A stretch of 64,000 nucleotides of DNA, from contig NZ_AVBI01000004.1 of NCBI RefSeq assembly GCF_000498475.1, positions 1-64,000 of the forward strand, read 5' to 3'. The translations under genes were made by a program, and so were the position numbers. The notes under the pieces are model-generated. The model was not told the origin of the DNA. It did not search any database and saw only the letters and a list, made by a program, of their open reading frames with translations. Positions 8,347 to 16,775 of the stretch are shown piece after piece; the first letter of the stretch is position 1, and the number at the start of each line of letters is the position of its first letter. This DNA comes from Flavobacterium cauense R2A-7. GTDB lineage: Bacteria; Bacteroidota; Bacteroidia; Flavobacteriales; Flavobacteriaceae.

Positions 8347-9537
8347 ATGAGAATTTCAAGATATATCCCTATACTTTCACTATTTCTATTTTTAAGCTGC
8401 AATAAAGACAAATCCGGAAAAAACGGAAACGACTCGAACGACACCGTTCTTTTAGCCGATAAATACGAAGTAAGTTTTCCGAAATTGAGTCCAAAATTCA
8501 CGTCCGAAAACAAAACCTATGTAGAAAATTTCTACAACAAATACTATAATCCGAAAGACTTTAGCGGTGGTTTTCTGGTCGCTAAAAACGGTCAGATTAT
8601 TTATGAAAATTACAGCGGTTTCGCTTACAAGGAAAAAGGCGATAAAATTACTGCCGAGAAACCCATTCACATTGCATCAGTAAGTAAAATGCTGACAGCC
8701 GTTTGCGTTTTAAAACTGGTGGATGAAGGCGAAATCGAACTGGATAAATCCGTAAAAACGTATTTGCCGACTTTCCCACATGAGGAAACCTCTGTTCGTA
8801 TGCTATTGAACCACCGAAGCGGGTTGCGTAATTACGCCTATTTTACAGACGACAAAGGCGTTTGGGACAAACATAAAACACTTACCAACCAAGATGTCTT
8901 GGATCTTTTAGCGACAAAACCAATCGGATTGGAATCGAAACCAGGCACGCGTTTTGGATATTGCAATACCAATTATGCTTTATTGGCTTTAATTATCGAA
9001 AAAGTTACCGGTAAAAAATATGCCGATGTTATGAAAGAAATGATTTTCGAACCTTTGGGAATGAAAAACACTTTCGTTTTCGACAATCTGGAAAAGAAAG
9101 ACGAAGTGAGTCAGTCTTACAAAAACAATTATCTGCGTTTAGCCTTTGAATTTTTGGATCAGGTGTATGGCGATAAAAACATCTATTCGACTCCGAGAGA
9201 CTTACTGAAATTTGAAACCGCGACCTATTCAGATGAATTCTTAAGTAATAAAATGAAAGCTGAAATGTTCAAAGGCTACAGCTACGAGACCAAGGGACAA
9301 CGCAATTATGGTTTAGGCATCCGAATGATGGAATTTGAAACCGGTCAAACTTACTTCTTCCATAATGGCTGGTGGCATGGAAACACGTCTTCGTTAGTGA
9401 CGTTGCGTAAAGAAAATGTGACCATTATTTCGCTTTCGAACAAATACACCCATAAAACGTATCAGACTAAGAAACTGGCACCGCATTTTGGTGATTATCC
9501 ATTCAAATTTAAGGATGCGGTGATTGGAGCGGAATAA
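8347..9537 (+). CDS. Class C beta-lactamase-like serine hydrolase lipoprotein
   Basis: The 396-residue protein begins with a lipoprotein signal (MRISRYIPILSLFLFLSC, Cys18) and has the serine penicillin-binding fold. The catalytic S-x-x-K is SVSK (S111, K114), the Y-x-N motif is YCN (205-207), and the third motif appears as HNG (339-341) in place of KTG. It is probably an exported esterase, D-aminopeptidase or peptidoglycan-active hydrolase rather than a true antibiotic-resistance enzyme; the substrate cannot be told. The start at 8347 is chosen because a good promoter lies directly upstream and overlaps any earlier start. Confidence 0.85.
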   Translation: MRISRYIPILSLFLFLSCNKDKSGKNGNDSNDTVLLADKYEVSFPKLSPKFTSENKTYVENFYNKYYNPKDFSGGFLVAKNGQIIYENYSGFAYKEKGDKITAEKPIHIASVSKMLTAVCVLKLVDEGEIELDKSVKTYLPTFPHEETSVRMLLNHRSGLRNYAYFTDDKGVWDKHKTLTNQDVLDLLATKPIGLESKPGTRFGYCNTNYALLALIIEKVTGKKYADVMKEMIFEPLGMKNTFVFDNLEKKDEVSQSYKNNYLRLAFEFLDQVYGDKNIYSTPRDLLKFETATYSDEFLSNKMKAEMFKGYSYETKGQRNYGLGIRMMEFETGQTYFFHNGWWHGNTSSLVTLRKENVTIISLSNKYTHKTYQTKKLAPHFGDYPFKFKDAVIGAE

Positions 9538-9557
9538 TAAAAGTGCTTAATTTACCC

Positions 9558-9989
9558 ATGAAAACCTATCCTTCAACGCAAAGCTATATCTTTATTACGA
9601 TTTTAGTTCTTTTTGTTTTTGGGACAATTGCTTTATTTTTTATCATTGAAAATGAGAGCATTGAAGGAATGCCCATACCTATAATGATTCTATTAGGATT
9701 AATTGATTGTTTATTTTTATGGATAGTTTTCGATACCAAATATAAAATCAAGGAAAATAAACTTTATTACTGTTCAGGACCGATACGGGGAAAAATCGAT
9801 ATCTTAAAAATCAATAAAATTGAAAGTGTAAAAACCTGGTATGTGACTTCGATTCTGAAACCGGCACTTGGCAGTTATGGTTTGACAATAACCTATAACC
9901 GATTCGATGATATTTACATTTCTCCTAAAAACAAAGAAGATTTCATAGCCGAATTGTTGAAAATCAACCCAAATATTCAGTTAAAGTAA
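9558..9989 (+). CDS. Small membrane protein with PH-like domain
   Basis: This 143-residue protein starts with two transmembrane helices (about 10-30 and 40-60) followed by a beta-rich soluble part (KIKENKLYYCSGPIRGKIDI ...) like the short bacterial PH modules. It begins about 20 bases after the serine hydrolase gene on the same strand and may be cotranscribed. ATG at 9558 is preferred to GTG at 9543. The function is unknown; it is not closely similar to the PH-domain pair near menA. Confidence 0.65.
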   Translation: MKTYPSTQSYIFITILVLFVFGTIALFFIIENESIEGMPIPIMILLGLIDCLFLWIVFDTKYKIKENKLYYCSGPIRGKIDILKINKIESVKTWYVTSILKPALGSYGLTITYNRFDDIYISPKNKEDFIAELLKINPNIQLK

Positions 9990-10102
9990 CCGAAAAGAGC
10001 GCAAAGTTTAACGCAAGGTTTGCAAAGATTTATTCGAGAAATCCGTAAAAATCCGCGTTGCCAGCATCCGTATTATCCACGTTCGATTTAATCGCGTTCC
10101 GT
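9990..10102. repeat. Degenerate short-repeat tract between convergent genes
   Basis: The tract has repeated CGCAAAG/GCAAAG units (GCGCAAAG, AACGCAAGG, TTGCAAAG at about 10000-10027), followed by AATCCGT/AATCCGCG/TTATCCACG-like units up to about 10100. It looks like decayed tandem repeats. No hairpin terminator was found. Confidence 0.45.
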
Positions 10103-10981
10103 TTACCCGATTTTCACCGAAGTCATCGTCAAAGAACCTCCAACCGCTTTATCATTAAAGAAACTGATATCGTCTTTAGCATCCTGTAACGCAAGATTGT
10201 AAAGCATCGGATAATAATGATCCGGTGTCGGAATCGCTAATTTGGCTGCTTTATCCAAGGTTTCGTAATCGATTAATGCTTTGTGATTTCCGTCGGTAAT
10301 TTTAGCTTTGAAAATGGTATTCATTTCGTTGGCCCAATCAAAACCGTATTCCGGTTCGCTCAGTTTATCCCATGCCACCATTCGTAAATTATGAACCATG
10401 TTACCACTTCCAATGATTAACACTCCTTTTTTACGAAGTGCGGCCAATTGTTTCGCCAAATCGTAATGATATTGCGGGGGTTTACTGTAATCGATACTTA
10501 ACTGTAATACCGGAATGTCAGCATCGGGATACATATGGCGAACCACCGTCCAGGTGCCGTGGTCCAGACCCCAATCGTGATCCAAACCAACATCAGTTGT
10601 GGTAATCAATTGTTTTGTAGCTTGTGCCAATTCCGGATTTCCGGGTGCCGGATATTGTACGTTAAATAATTCCTGTGGAAAACCACCAAAATCGTGAATC
10701 GTTTTCGGATTGTTCATTGCCGTGATGTGAGTGCCTCGGGTTAACCAATGCGCTGAAATTACCAAAACCGCTTTGGGTTTTTGTATTTCCATTCCCATTT
10801 TTCGCCAGGTTTGTGAGAACTGATTGTCTTCAATCCCATTCATGGGCGAACCGTGTCCGATAAACAACACCGGAAGTTTTATATCTTCTTCTGTTAAATC
10901 TTTAGTCCAATTGTAAAACGGTTGTAAACTTGCCATAGCTGCTCCTCCTAATATAGTTTTGATAAAATCCGATCTTTTCAT
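10103..10981 (-). CDS. ygiD: 4,5-DOPA-dioxygenase-type extradiol dioxygenase
   Basis: The 292-residue protein belongs to the LigB-superfamily DODA/YgiD group, which opens catechol rings with a His-bound metal. Visible family segments are LFIGHGSPMNGI (H43), VISAHWLTRGTHI, LDHDWGLDHGTWTVVRHMYP and DHYYPML. The first 20 residues (MKRSDFIKTILGGAAMASL) precede the usual start of the fold and resemble a Tat-like or anchor leader, which suggests export, though the twin Arg is only KR. The natural substrate is not known. Transcription is probably controlled through the double inverted repeat directly upstream. It converges with the 9.5-10 kb gene. Confidence 0.85.
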   Translation of the reverse strand: MKRSDFIKTILGGAAMASLQPFYNWTKDLTEEDIKLPVLFIGHGSPMNGIEDNQFSQTWRKMGMEIQKPKAVLVISAHWLTRGTHITAMNNPKTIHDFGGFPQELFNVQYPAPGNPELAQATKQLITTTDVGLDHDWGLDHGTWTVVRHMYPDADIPVLQLSIDYSKPPQYHYDLAKQLAALRKKGVLIIGSGNMVHNLRMVAWDKLSEPEYGFDWANEMNTIFKAKITDGNHKALIDYETLDKAAKLAIPTPDHYYPMLYNLALQDAKDDISFFNDKAVGGSLTMTSVKIG

Positions 10982-10985
10982 ATCT

Positions 10986-11012
10986 ATACAATAATTGTAT
11001 ATACAAATGTAT
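10986..11012 (-). promoter_or_regulatory. Operator-like double inverted repeat over the ygiD promoter
   Basis: ATACAATAATTGTAT (10986-11000) is a perfect dyad and is followed directly by a second one, ATACAAATGTAT (11001-11012). The second contains CAAATGTA (11004-11011), whose complement TACATTTG is a good -7 element for ygiD. A dimeric repressor bound here would cover the promoter and start site. The regulator is not identifiable in the window. Confidence 0.65.
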
Positions 11013-11067
11013 GAATAAAAACCAATTTAAAAATAAATTTAGGCTTTTTTAACAATAAGTAATTGAT

Positions 11068-11913
11068 TTACAACAAATGAATTCCGTCGTCTTTGATATC
11101 GATGAGTTTTTGTTTGTACAGCAATCCAATGGCTTTCTTAAACGTTTTTTTACTCATCTTTAAAACGGTTTTGATGTCTTCCGGATGCGAATCGTCATTT
11201 AAACGCAGAAAACCTCTGCTGGCTTTCAGTTCGTCTAAAATTACCTGTGAACTTGGTTCGATGCTCTCGAAACCTAATTTACGGGTAGAAACATCAATTT
11301 TACCGTCGGGGCGGATGTTTTTAATGAAACCTACAATACGGTCGCCGGTACGCAAATCATCGTACACTTCGTTTTTATAGAGTAATCCTTTGTGTTTTTC
11401 GTTGATGATAACGTTGATACCCAAATCGGTAATGTGGGAAACGATTAGATCGACTTCCTCGCCTACTTCAACCGTGATAACATCGTTATTTAAAAACTGG
11501 TTCAATTTACTGGAAGCCACCAAACGATTGGTTTTCTCATCCATGTACATGTACACCAGGTAACGTTTCCCCTGCTCCATCGGGCGGGCCTGCTCCTTGA
11601 AAGGTACCAGAAGATCTTTTTCCATTCCCCAATTCATAAACGCACCAATCTGGTTTACATAATTTACGCGCAATAACGCAAACTCATTCAGAAAAATATA
11701 GGGTTCTAAAGTAGTGGCAACCGGTCGCTCTTCATGATCGAGATAAATGAAAACCGTAATTTCATCTCCAATTTGGAAATCGTTCGGAACATATTTGTTG
11801 GGTAACAGCACATCGTGAGTTCCTTCCGGGTCTTCCGTTGGGTTACCTAAAAACAAACCAACCTTGGTATCTCTTAATATTGTAAGCGTATTGTATTTTC
11901 CTATTTCGATCAT
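11068..11913 (-). CDS. cvfB: CvfB-family S1 RNA-binding protein
   Basis: This 281-residue protein matches the CvfB/YitL family: tandem S1-like OB domains (from TLILRDTKVGLFLG, and again VGEEVDLIVSHITDLGINVIIN) and a C-terminal winged helix (FKKAIGLLYKQKLIDIKDDGIHLL). CvfB proteins bind RNA and affect virulence gene expression in staphylococci; the role in Bacteroidota is not defined. The gene is single and divergent from the 12-13.5 kb lipoprotein gene. A TATCTTTG on the minus strand (complement of 11936-11943) lies 22 bases upstream and is a likely -7 element. Confidence 0.85.
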   Translation of the reverse strand: MIEIGKYNTLTILRDTKVGLFLGNPTEDPEGTHDVLLPNKYVPNDFQIGDEITVFIYLDHEERPVATTLEPYIFLNEFALLRVNYVNQIGAFMNWGMEKDLLVPFKEQARPMEQGKRYLVYMYMDEKTNRLVASSKLNQFLNNDVITVEVGEEVDLIVSHITDLGINVIINEKHKGLLYKNEVYDDLRTGDRIVGFIKNIRPDGKIDVSTRKLGFESIEPSSQVILDELKASRGFLRLNDDSHPEDIKTVLKMSKKTFKKAIGLLYKQKLIDIKDDGIHLL

Positions 11914-11935
11914 TTCAGCACTGTATTATGAACGG

Positions 11936-11943
11936 CAAAGATA
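11936..11943 (-). promoter_or_regulatory. Putative -7 element of cvfB
   Basis: CAAAGATA on the plus strand reads TATCTTTG on the minus strand, matching TAnnTTTG. No TTG was found at the expected distance. Confidence 0.45.
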
Positions 11944-12025
11944 CGAAGTAGTTTTAACATCTGTTTTGAAGAAGCAATAATCGTAACAATATTTCGTTTT
12001 TGCAGAAAATTAGTACTTTTAGTGC

Positions 12026-13555
12026 ATGAGAAAAACAATATCTTTTTTACTTCTGATTGTTTTGTATGGCTGTTCCGATAAAATCAGTCCGTATTTTGAA
12101 TCGAATACCTTTATCAACGAAAACAGTTCTGTTATCAACGACAGTTTGAAATTTTCTCATAAATCGTATGGTGATGTAAAATTCATCAAAAGCAAACCTT
12201 CTCTGAAAAAACATTTAAAAGAAAATCGAATTCCGTTTGATAACGTTTTACTTTACGGAAAAACATACATCGATCCCATTTATGAATATTACATTCTAGC
12301 CGATTCAAAAAAGAGATTCAAAAGCAAAAATCAATTTCAGAAAGACACTTTAATCGGTAATCATACTTTTACGTTCATCGGAATTCCTCTTGATAAATCG
12401 AATCCTAAAGAAGACTTTGAAAAATTGTCTGCAAACATTATTTCAGGTGAAAATTATGCGCAAAAGCTTCCTTCGATTTACGATATAATCGAATCCAATA
12501 AATCATCCAATCAGTTTTTGAAAGGCCTAACCGAATTCACCCATTTTCCGGCGTATACCAAACAGGAAAAGTGGAATAAACTGCAAATGCAACTCACCTA
12601 CGCTTCCTTTTTAGGACAAAACAGCGTTTATGAAGAACTTATTCAACAGTGGAATCCAAGCAAAATAAATGATACGATTGCCTCGGTGATTAAAAACCAC
12701 GCTACGAAAGGTTTGGAAAATGTAAAACGTGAAATTCTCGAAAAGGCCAATAAAGAAAAACTGGTGATGTTCAATGAAAATCATTTTTATCCAAATCACA
12801 GAGTACTGTTAACCAAACTGTTACCCGAATTAAAAAAATCCGGTTTCCGCTACCTTGCATTGGAAACACTGGATGAAAAAAAAGACAGTATTTTAAATCA
12901 CGGTGGAAAACTGGATATGGAAACCGGTTTTTATACTAGGGAACAATATTTTGCCGAGCTCATCCGAACTGCGCAATCCTTAGGATTTCAGTTTGTAGCT
13001 TATGAAAATCAGGACAAATCCAAAGACCGTGAAATGGGTCAGGCCGAGAACCTTTACAACAATACTTTTGCGAAAGACTCTTCTGCCAAAGTAATCGTAT
13101 TGGCGGGGATTTCGCACATTACGGAACAACCGGATATAAATGGTAAAAAATGGATGGCACAGCTTTTTAAAGAAACATACAACATTGATCCGCTGACGTT
13201 TTCACAAACGCATTTGAATTCCAATCGAAAAGCGACCGAATCTGTTGCGCTTTTAAAAAACGGATATTTGGCCAAAAAATATGAAGCAACCGATTATAAC
13301 ATCATCAACAACTTAAATTTCAAAGACGAAAAAGGAGCTTTCAGCTATAAAAATGCCGATTACAATCAGGTTCAGGTTGCGCTTTATTTTGAAGACGAAT
13401 TGAAAAAACCATCCGATTATGCCAAAAAAGTACCGTTTCGCAGCTTTTTGTTAGCAAAAAACAATTCTTTTTCAGCAACCTTACCCGATGTTAAAATGCG
13501 GCTTATCGTATTTGATGAAGAAGGAAAAGTGCTTCTGAACAAACTTGCAAACTAA
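12026..13555 (+). CDS. EreA/ChaN-like lipoprotein of unknown function
   Basis: The 509-residue protein has a lipoprotein signal (MRKTISFLLLIVLYGC, Cys16). A middle region of about 240-390 looks like the erythromycin-esterase/ChaN-like fold: a NENHFYPNHR motif, then YLALETLD, FVAYENQD, and VIVLAGISHITEQ with conserved Glu and His. The flanking N-terminal 200 and C-terminal 90 residues are not recognised. The protein is expected in the envelope. Proteins of this fold include esterases and haem-binding proteins; the function here is not assigned. It converges with menD, leaving two bases between the stop codons. Confidence 0.7.
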   Translation: MRKTISFLLLIVLYGCSDKISPYFESNTFINENSSVINDSLKFSHKSYGDVKFIKSKPSLKKHLKENRIPFDNVLLYGKTYIDPIYEYYILADSKKRFKSKNQFQKDTLIGNHTFTFIGIPLDKSNPKEDFEKLSANIISGENYAQKLPSIYDIIESNKSSNQFLKGLTEFTHFPAYTKQEKWNKLQMQLTYASFLGQNSVYEELIQQWNPSKINDTIASVIKNHATKGLENVKREILEKANKEKLVMFNENHFYPNHRVLLTKLLPELKKSGFRYLALETLDEKKDSILNHGGKLDMETGFYTREQYFAELIRTAQSLGFQFVAYENQDKSKDREMGQAENLYNNTFAKDSSAKVIVLAGISHITEQPDINGKKWMAQLFKETYNIDPLTFSQTHLNSNRKATESVALLKNGYLAKKYEATDYNIINNLNFKDEKGAFSYKNADYNQVQVALYFEDELKKPSDYAKKVPFRSFLLAKNNSFSATLPDVKMRLIVFDEEGKVLLNKLAN

Positions 13556-13557
13556 AA

Positions 13558-15210
13558 CTAAACCAGATTTTTAAAGTACTTCAGCAACACCTGATTGTTG
13601 ATTTCCGTTGGCGTAAAAATTTCAATTATTGCAGGTTTGTCGGCCGCTAAAAATACCTTCATTGCTGTTTGCAATTTAATTTCATCATCACTTTTGAAAT
13701 ACTCAAATCCGTACATTTTCGCCAAATGTTCCGCAGTTAAGGAATGTGAGGTTTCAAAAAACGTATTGAAAACCGGTGTTTCCTGATGTCCCGGAAGAAT
13801 TCTGAAAATCCCGCCACCGCCATTATTTATCAGAATGATTTTGAAATTTTTCGGAATATAACTGTTCCAAAGCGCGTTGCTGTCGTAAAAGAAACTTACG
13901 TCTCCGGTAATCATAATCGTTGGTTTCCCCGATGCAAAAGCAGCTCCGATTGCGGTTGTCGTACTGCCGTCGATTCCGCTTGTTCCTCTGTTACAAAACA
14001 CTTCAATACTCGGATGAATATCAAATAACTGCGCATAACGAATGGGCGAACTGTTACTGATTTGCAGCTGGCAATTTTCAGGAAGCATAGGAAGGATGGT
14101 TTCAAAAACCTTCATGTCGGAAAACGGAATTGTTTTTAAATAATCAGCATGTTTTATTTTACGCAAGGCTTTCACCTTCAATGTGTTTTGCAGATAATCG
14201 CTTTCAATTGCCATAGTTTTCGGCAAAAAAACACTGAAAAATGCATTCGGAGTCGTTTCAAAATGATGCGTCAGACAACCGAAAGTATTGTAGGCGCGAA
14301 GTGCATCGATATGCCAATGCTGTTTGGGCTGGTATTTTCGCAAAAAGGCTTTAACTCTTTTAGAAACCACCATTCCGCCCAATGTAATCAGAATTTCGGG
14401 TTGAAATGCCTTAAAATCATCGTCGGTAAACGGAGTAATCTGGGTATCGATATTGGAAATAAAATTCGGATGATGCAGATTGGACGTTACTTCGGTCATC
14501 ACCACAACAGAAGCATCATTTGCCAATTGATTCACCAGAGCAGCATCAATGGCATCCGGATAATTTCCTCCTATCAAAATCAGTTTCTTTTTGGCTGAAT
14601 TCCATAGCTGCACAAAAACATCAAGCGCTGGAATTTCCTTTTTCTGCTGCTTTGATTCAACAAGTAACGGTTGTACGGAAAGTTCGCTGACGGTTTCATA
14701 CAAAGGTTCTTCAAAAGGCGCATTAATATGTACCGGACCTTTTTGGTTTACCGCTATCGCAATTGCTTCGTTGACTTTCAGATCGTTTTCTTCCGAAGCA
14801 TCCTCATGTAAATTTGCATTGAACAAAATATGATTGGCAAATACGTTTTCCTGACGAATGGTTTGACCGTCACCGATGTCGATTTTACTTTTCGGGCGAT
14901 CTGCCGATAGTACAATTAACGGAATCTGACTGTAGAACGCTTCGGCAACAGCCGGATAATAATTCAGTAAAGCCGAACCGGAAGTACAGACTAAGACAAC
15001 AGGTTTCTGTTTCTGTTGCGCGATTCCCAAGGCAAAAAAAGCGGCACAACGTTCGTCGGCAATACTGTAGCACTGAAATGCGGGATTACTTGCGAAACCT
15101 ATTGTTAAAGGTGCATTTCTGGATCCTGGAGAAATTACGATATCATGAATGTCTTTAGCGTTACAGATTTCAAGCAAACTTTGGGCTAAAGGTATTTTTG
15201 GGTAAATCAT
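13558..15210 (-). CDS. menD: 2-Succinyl-5-enolpyruvyl-6-hydroxy-3-cyclohexene-1-carboxylate synthase
   Basis: MenD is a thiamine-diphosphate enzyme that joins isochorismate and 2-oxoglutarate at the start of the menaquinone branch. The 550-residue protein shows the N-terminal ISPGSRNAPLTIGFASNP segment, the central AFLRKYQPKQHWHIDA region, and the ThDP/Mg2+ motif in the C-terminal domain (ITGDVSFFYDSNALWN ... INNGGGGIFRILPG). ATG at 15208-15210 is chosen; a longer frame adds only MYLCVLPILK and would run into a putative -7 element (complement of 15230-15237). It lies about 6 kb from the menB/A/C cluster. Confidence 0.94.
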   Translation of the reverse strand: MIYPKIPLAQSLLEICNAKDIHDIVISPGSRNAPLTIGFASNPAFQCYSIADERCAAFFALGIAQQKQKPVVLVCTSGSALLNYYPAVAEAFYSQIPLIVLSADRPKSKIDIGDGQTIRQENVFANHILFNANLHEDASEENDLKVNEAIAIAVNQKGPVHINAPFEEPLYETVSELSVQPLLVESKQQKKEIPALDVFVQLWNSAKKKLILIGGNYPDAIDAALVNQLANDASVVVMTEVTSNLHHPNFISNIDTQITPFTDDDFKAFQPEILITLGGMVVSKRVKAFLRKYQPKQHWHIDALRAYNTFGCLTHHFETTPNAFFSVFLPKTMAIESDYLQNTLKVKALRKIKHADYLKTIPFSDMKVFETILPMLPENCQLQISNSSPIRYAQLFDIHPSIEVFCNRGTSGIDGSTTTAIGAAFASGKPTIMITGDVSFFYDSNALWNSYIPKNFKIILINNGGGGIFRILPGHQETPVFNTFFETSHSLTAEHLAKMYGFEYFKSDDEIKLQTAMKVFLAADKPAIIEIFTPTEINNQVLLKYFKNLV

Positions 15211-15229
15211 TTTTAAAATCGGTAAGACA

Positions 15230-15237
15230 CAAAGATA
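15230..15237 (-). promoter_or_regulatory. Putative -7 element of menD
   Basis: CAAAGATA on the plus strand reads TATCTTTG on the minus strand, 20 bases before the menD start. Confidence 0.45.
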
Positions 15238-15288
15238 CAAATATTAGGAAGTCGGAAAGTCAGAAATATATAAAGTTACATCGAATGG

Positions 15289-15969
15289 TTATTCCATCCC
15301 TTCGTCTTCTTTAATAATCATAAATTTATAAAACGTGTAATGTGAAATTCCGTAAAGCAAAATGACAAGCTGCAAGAAAACCTGTTGTTTTAAATAGAAT
15401 TTGTTCATGAAAAACAAAGCAATCTGAATTACGAAAAGCAAAGCACTCAATACCAGCCAAAAACTTTTCCTGTCGTCTTTGAAGGCATAATTTGTTACTG
15501 CCAATCCGCCCAGATACGCAGTTAAAAAACCATTGACAATCCAGGGAATATAACCTTTTCCCAAAGAATCTTTTATTAAATCAATCAGATAAAAATAAAT
15601 AATCAGAAAAGGTATGGAAGTCATAATGGTGATGCACCATCTTTTATCTTCTATGGTTTTAAAAACCAAAACCACCAGTAAAAAACGAAAAACATCTGAG
15701 AAGAGTACGGCCCAGAACAATGCTATTTCGGTATTTACATTAAAAAGAACGGAAGTAATCTGATAAAATAACAACGCCGAAAAATAAATAAGATTCCGTT
15801 CTCTGGAAGCATAAAAGTACAGCAGCATTAAAACCGGAATCCTTAAAAAGCCTAAGCTGAATTTTAACGGCTGAAAATCAAAGTAAACACAGATACTGTA
15901 AAGTATGATAATTGTAAAGTAACAGATACTAAAACCTTGAATAACAGTATGTTTTCGTTGAAAATCCAT
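15289..15969 (-). CDS. Multi-pass membrane protein, tandem paralogue 1
   Basis: This 226-residue protein consists almost wholly of about eight hydrophobic helices and ends in GISHYTFYKFMIIKEDEGME. It is a clear paralogue of the protein encoded directly upstream (16045-16713): both share RIPVLMLLYF/RVPILLLLYF, WIVNGFLTAYLG/WIVNALLTSFIG and GISHYTFYKFMI. I start at MDFQRKHTV (15967-15969), which aligns with the start of the other copy; the longer frame begins at 16017. The topology would suit a YhhN/TMEM86-like (lysoplasmalogenase) protein, but no diagnostic motif was verified. The function is unknown. Confidence 0.7.
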   Translation of the reverse strand: MDFQRKHTVIQGFSICYFTIIILYSICVYFDFQPLKFSLGFLRIPVLMLLYFYASRERNLIYFSALLFYQITSVLFNVNTEIALFWAVLFSDVFRFLLVVLVFKTIEDKRWCITIMTSIPFLIIYFYLIDLIKDSLGKGYIPWIVNGFLTAYLGGLAVTNYAFKDDRKSFWLVLSALLFVIQIALFFMNKFYLKQQVFLQLVILLYGISHYTFYKFMIIKEDEGME

Positions 15970-16044
15970 ACTTAAAGTTATGATTTTTTTTCGAAACCAA
16001 CCCCGATTAAAAATCATAATTCGTTAAAAATCAATAAAATAAGA

Positions 16045-16713
16045 CTACTCCATTTCCATTTCTTTTAAAATCATGAATTTATAGAAGGTATAATGTGAAA
16101 TTCCGTAGGCCAAAATTACCATCTGATAAATGCCTTCATTTCTGATGTAAAATTTATTAATGAAAAAAGCGCCAATCTGAATGATGAATAAAACAGAACT
16201 TATCAGCAGCCAATAGTTCCTGTGCTTTGGTTCGTTGACATAATTGATGATTGCCACACTGCCGATAAACGAGGTCAGTAAAGCGTTTACAATCCAAATG
16301 TAATAACTGTCTCCCAACTCATGTACCACAAATTCAATGATGTAGAGGTAAATAACAAAAAAGGGAATAAAGGCGATGCAAATTGCCTTATAATTGGATT
16401 TACGAACCAGATCCAATACCAATAGCACAAGACAAAGTTTAAACAACATCGAAAAAACTGTGGCATAAATAAACGCATGCGGTAATTCCAAACGATAAAA
16501 TACCGATGCCAGTTGGTATAAAATCAGTCCGCCAAAATAGAGAATGTTTCTTTTTTCTGAACTTACAAAATACAAAAGCAACAAAATAGGAACCCTTATA
16601 AACCAAAATATTTCTGTTACTTCTTCTTTATTCAGCAAAGAAAAAAAACTGTATAAGAAAAGATTTATAAAGTAAAGAATTATTAATAATTTTGTTATTC
16701 CTATAATTTTCAT
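16045..16713 (-). CDS. Multi-pass membrane protein, tandem paralogue 2
   Basis: This 222-residue protein with about eight transmembrane helices is the partner of the downstream paralogue, which it matches over nearly its full length, including the C-terminal ISHYTFYKFMILKEMEME. The two genes were probably created by tandem duplication and are likely cotranscribed on the minus strand. Both end in a charged cytosolic KE/E tail. No function can be assigned; see the partner entry for a weak alternative. Confidence 0.7.
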   Translation of the reverse strand: MKIIGITKLLIILYFINLFLYSFFSLLNKEEVTEIFWFIRVPILLLLYFVSSEKRNILYFGGLILYQLASVFYRLELPHAFIYATVFSMLFKLCLVLLVLDLVRKSNYKAICIAFIPFFVIYLYIIEFVVHELGDSYYIWIVNALLTSFIGSVAIINYVNEPKHRNYWLLISSVLFIIQIGAFFINKFYIRNEGIYQMVILAYGISHYTFYKFMILKEMEME

Positions 16714-16775
16714 CAGGCCCCTTCATTTTTTACGTTGAAATAAATATAGTGAATTTAACCAAAACACTCAAAATT

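Noticed and set aside
8347..9537. Antibiotic-resistance beta-lactamase
   Set aside because: The third motif is HNG instead of KTG, the protein is a lipoprotein, and relatives are mostly esterases or peptidases.
15970..16017. N-terminal extension of the first paralogous membrane protein
   Set aside because: MIFNRGWFRKKIITLS does not align with the other copy; the start at 15969 does.
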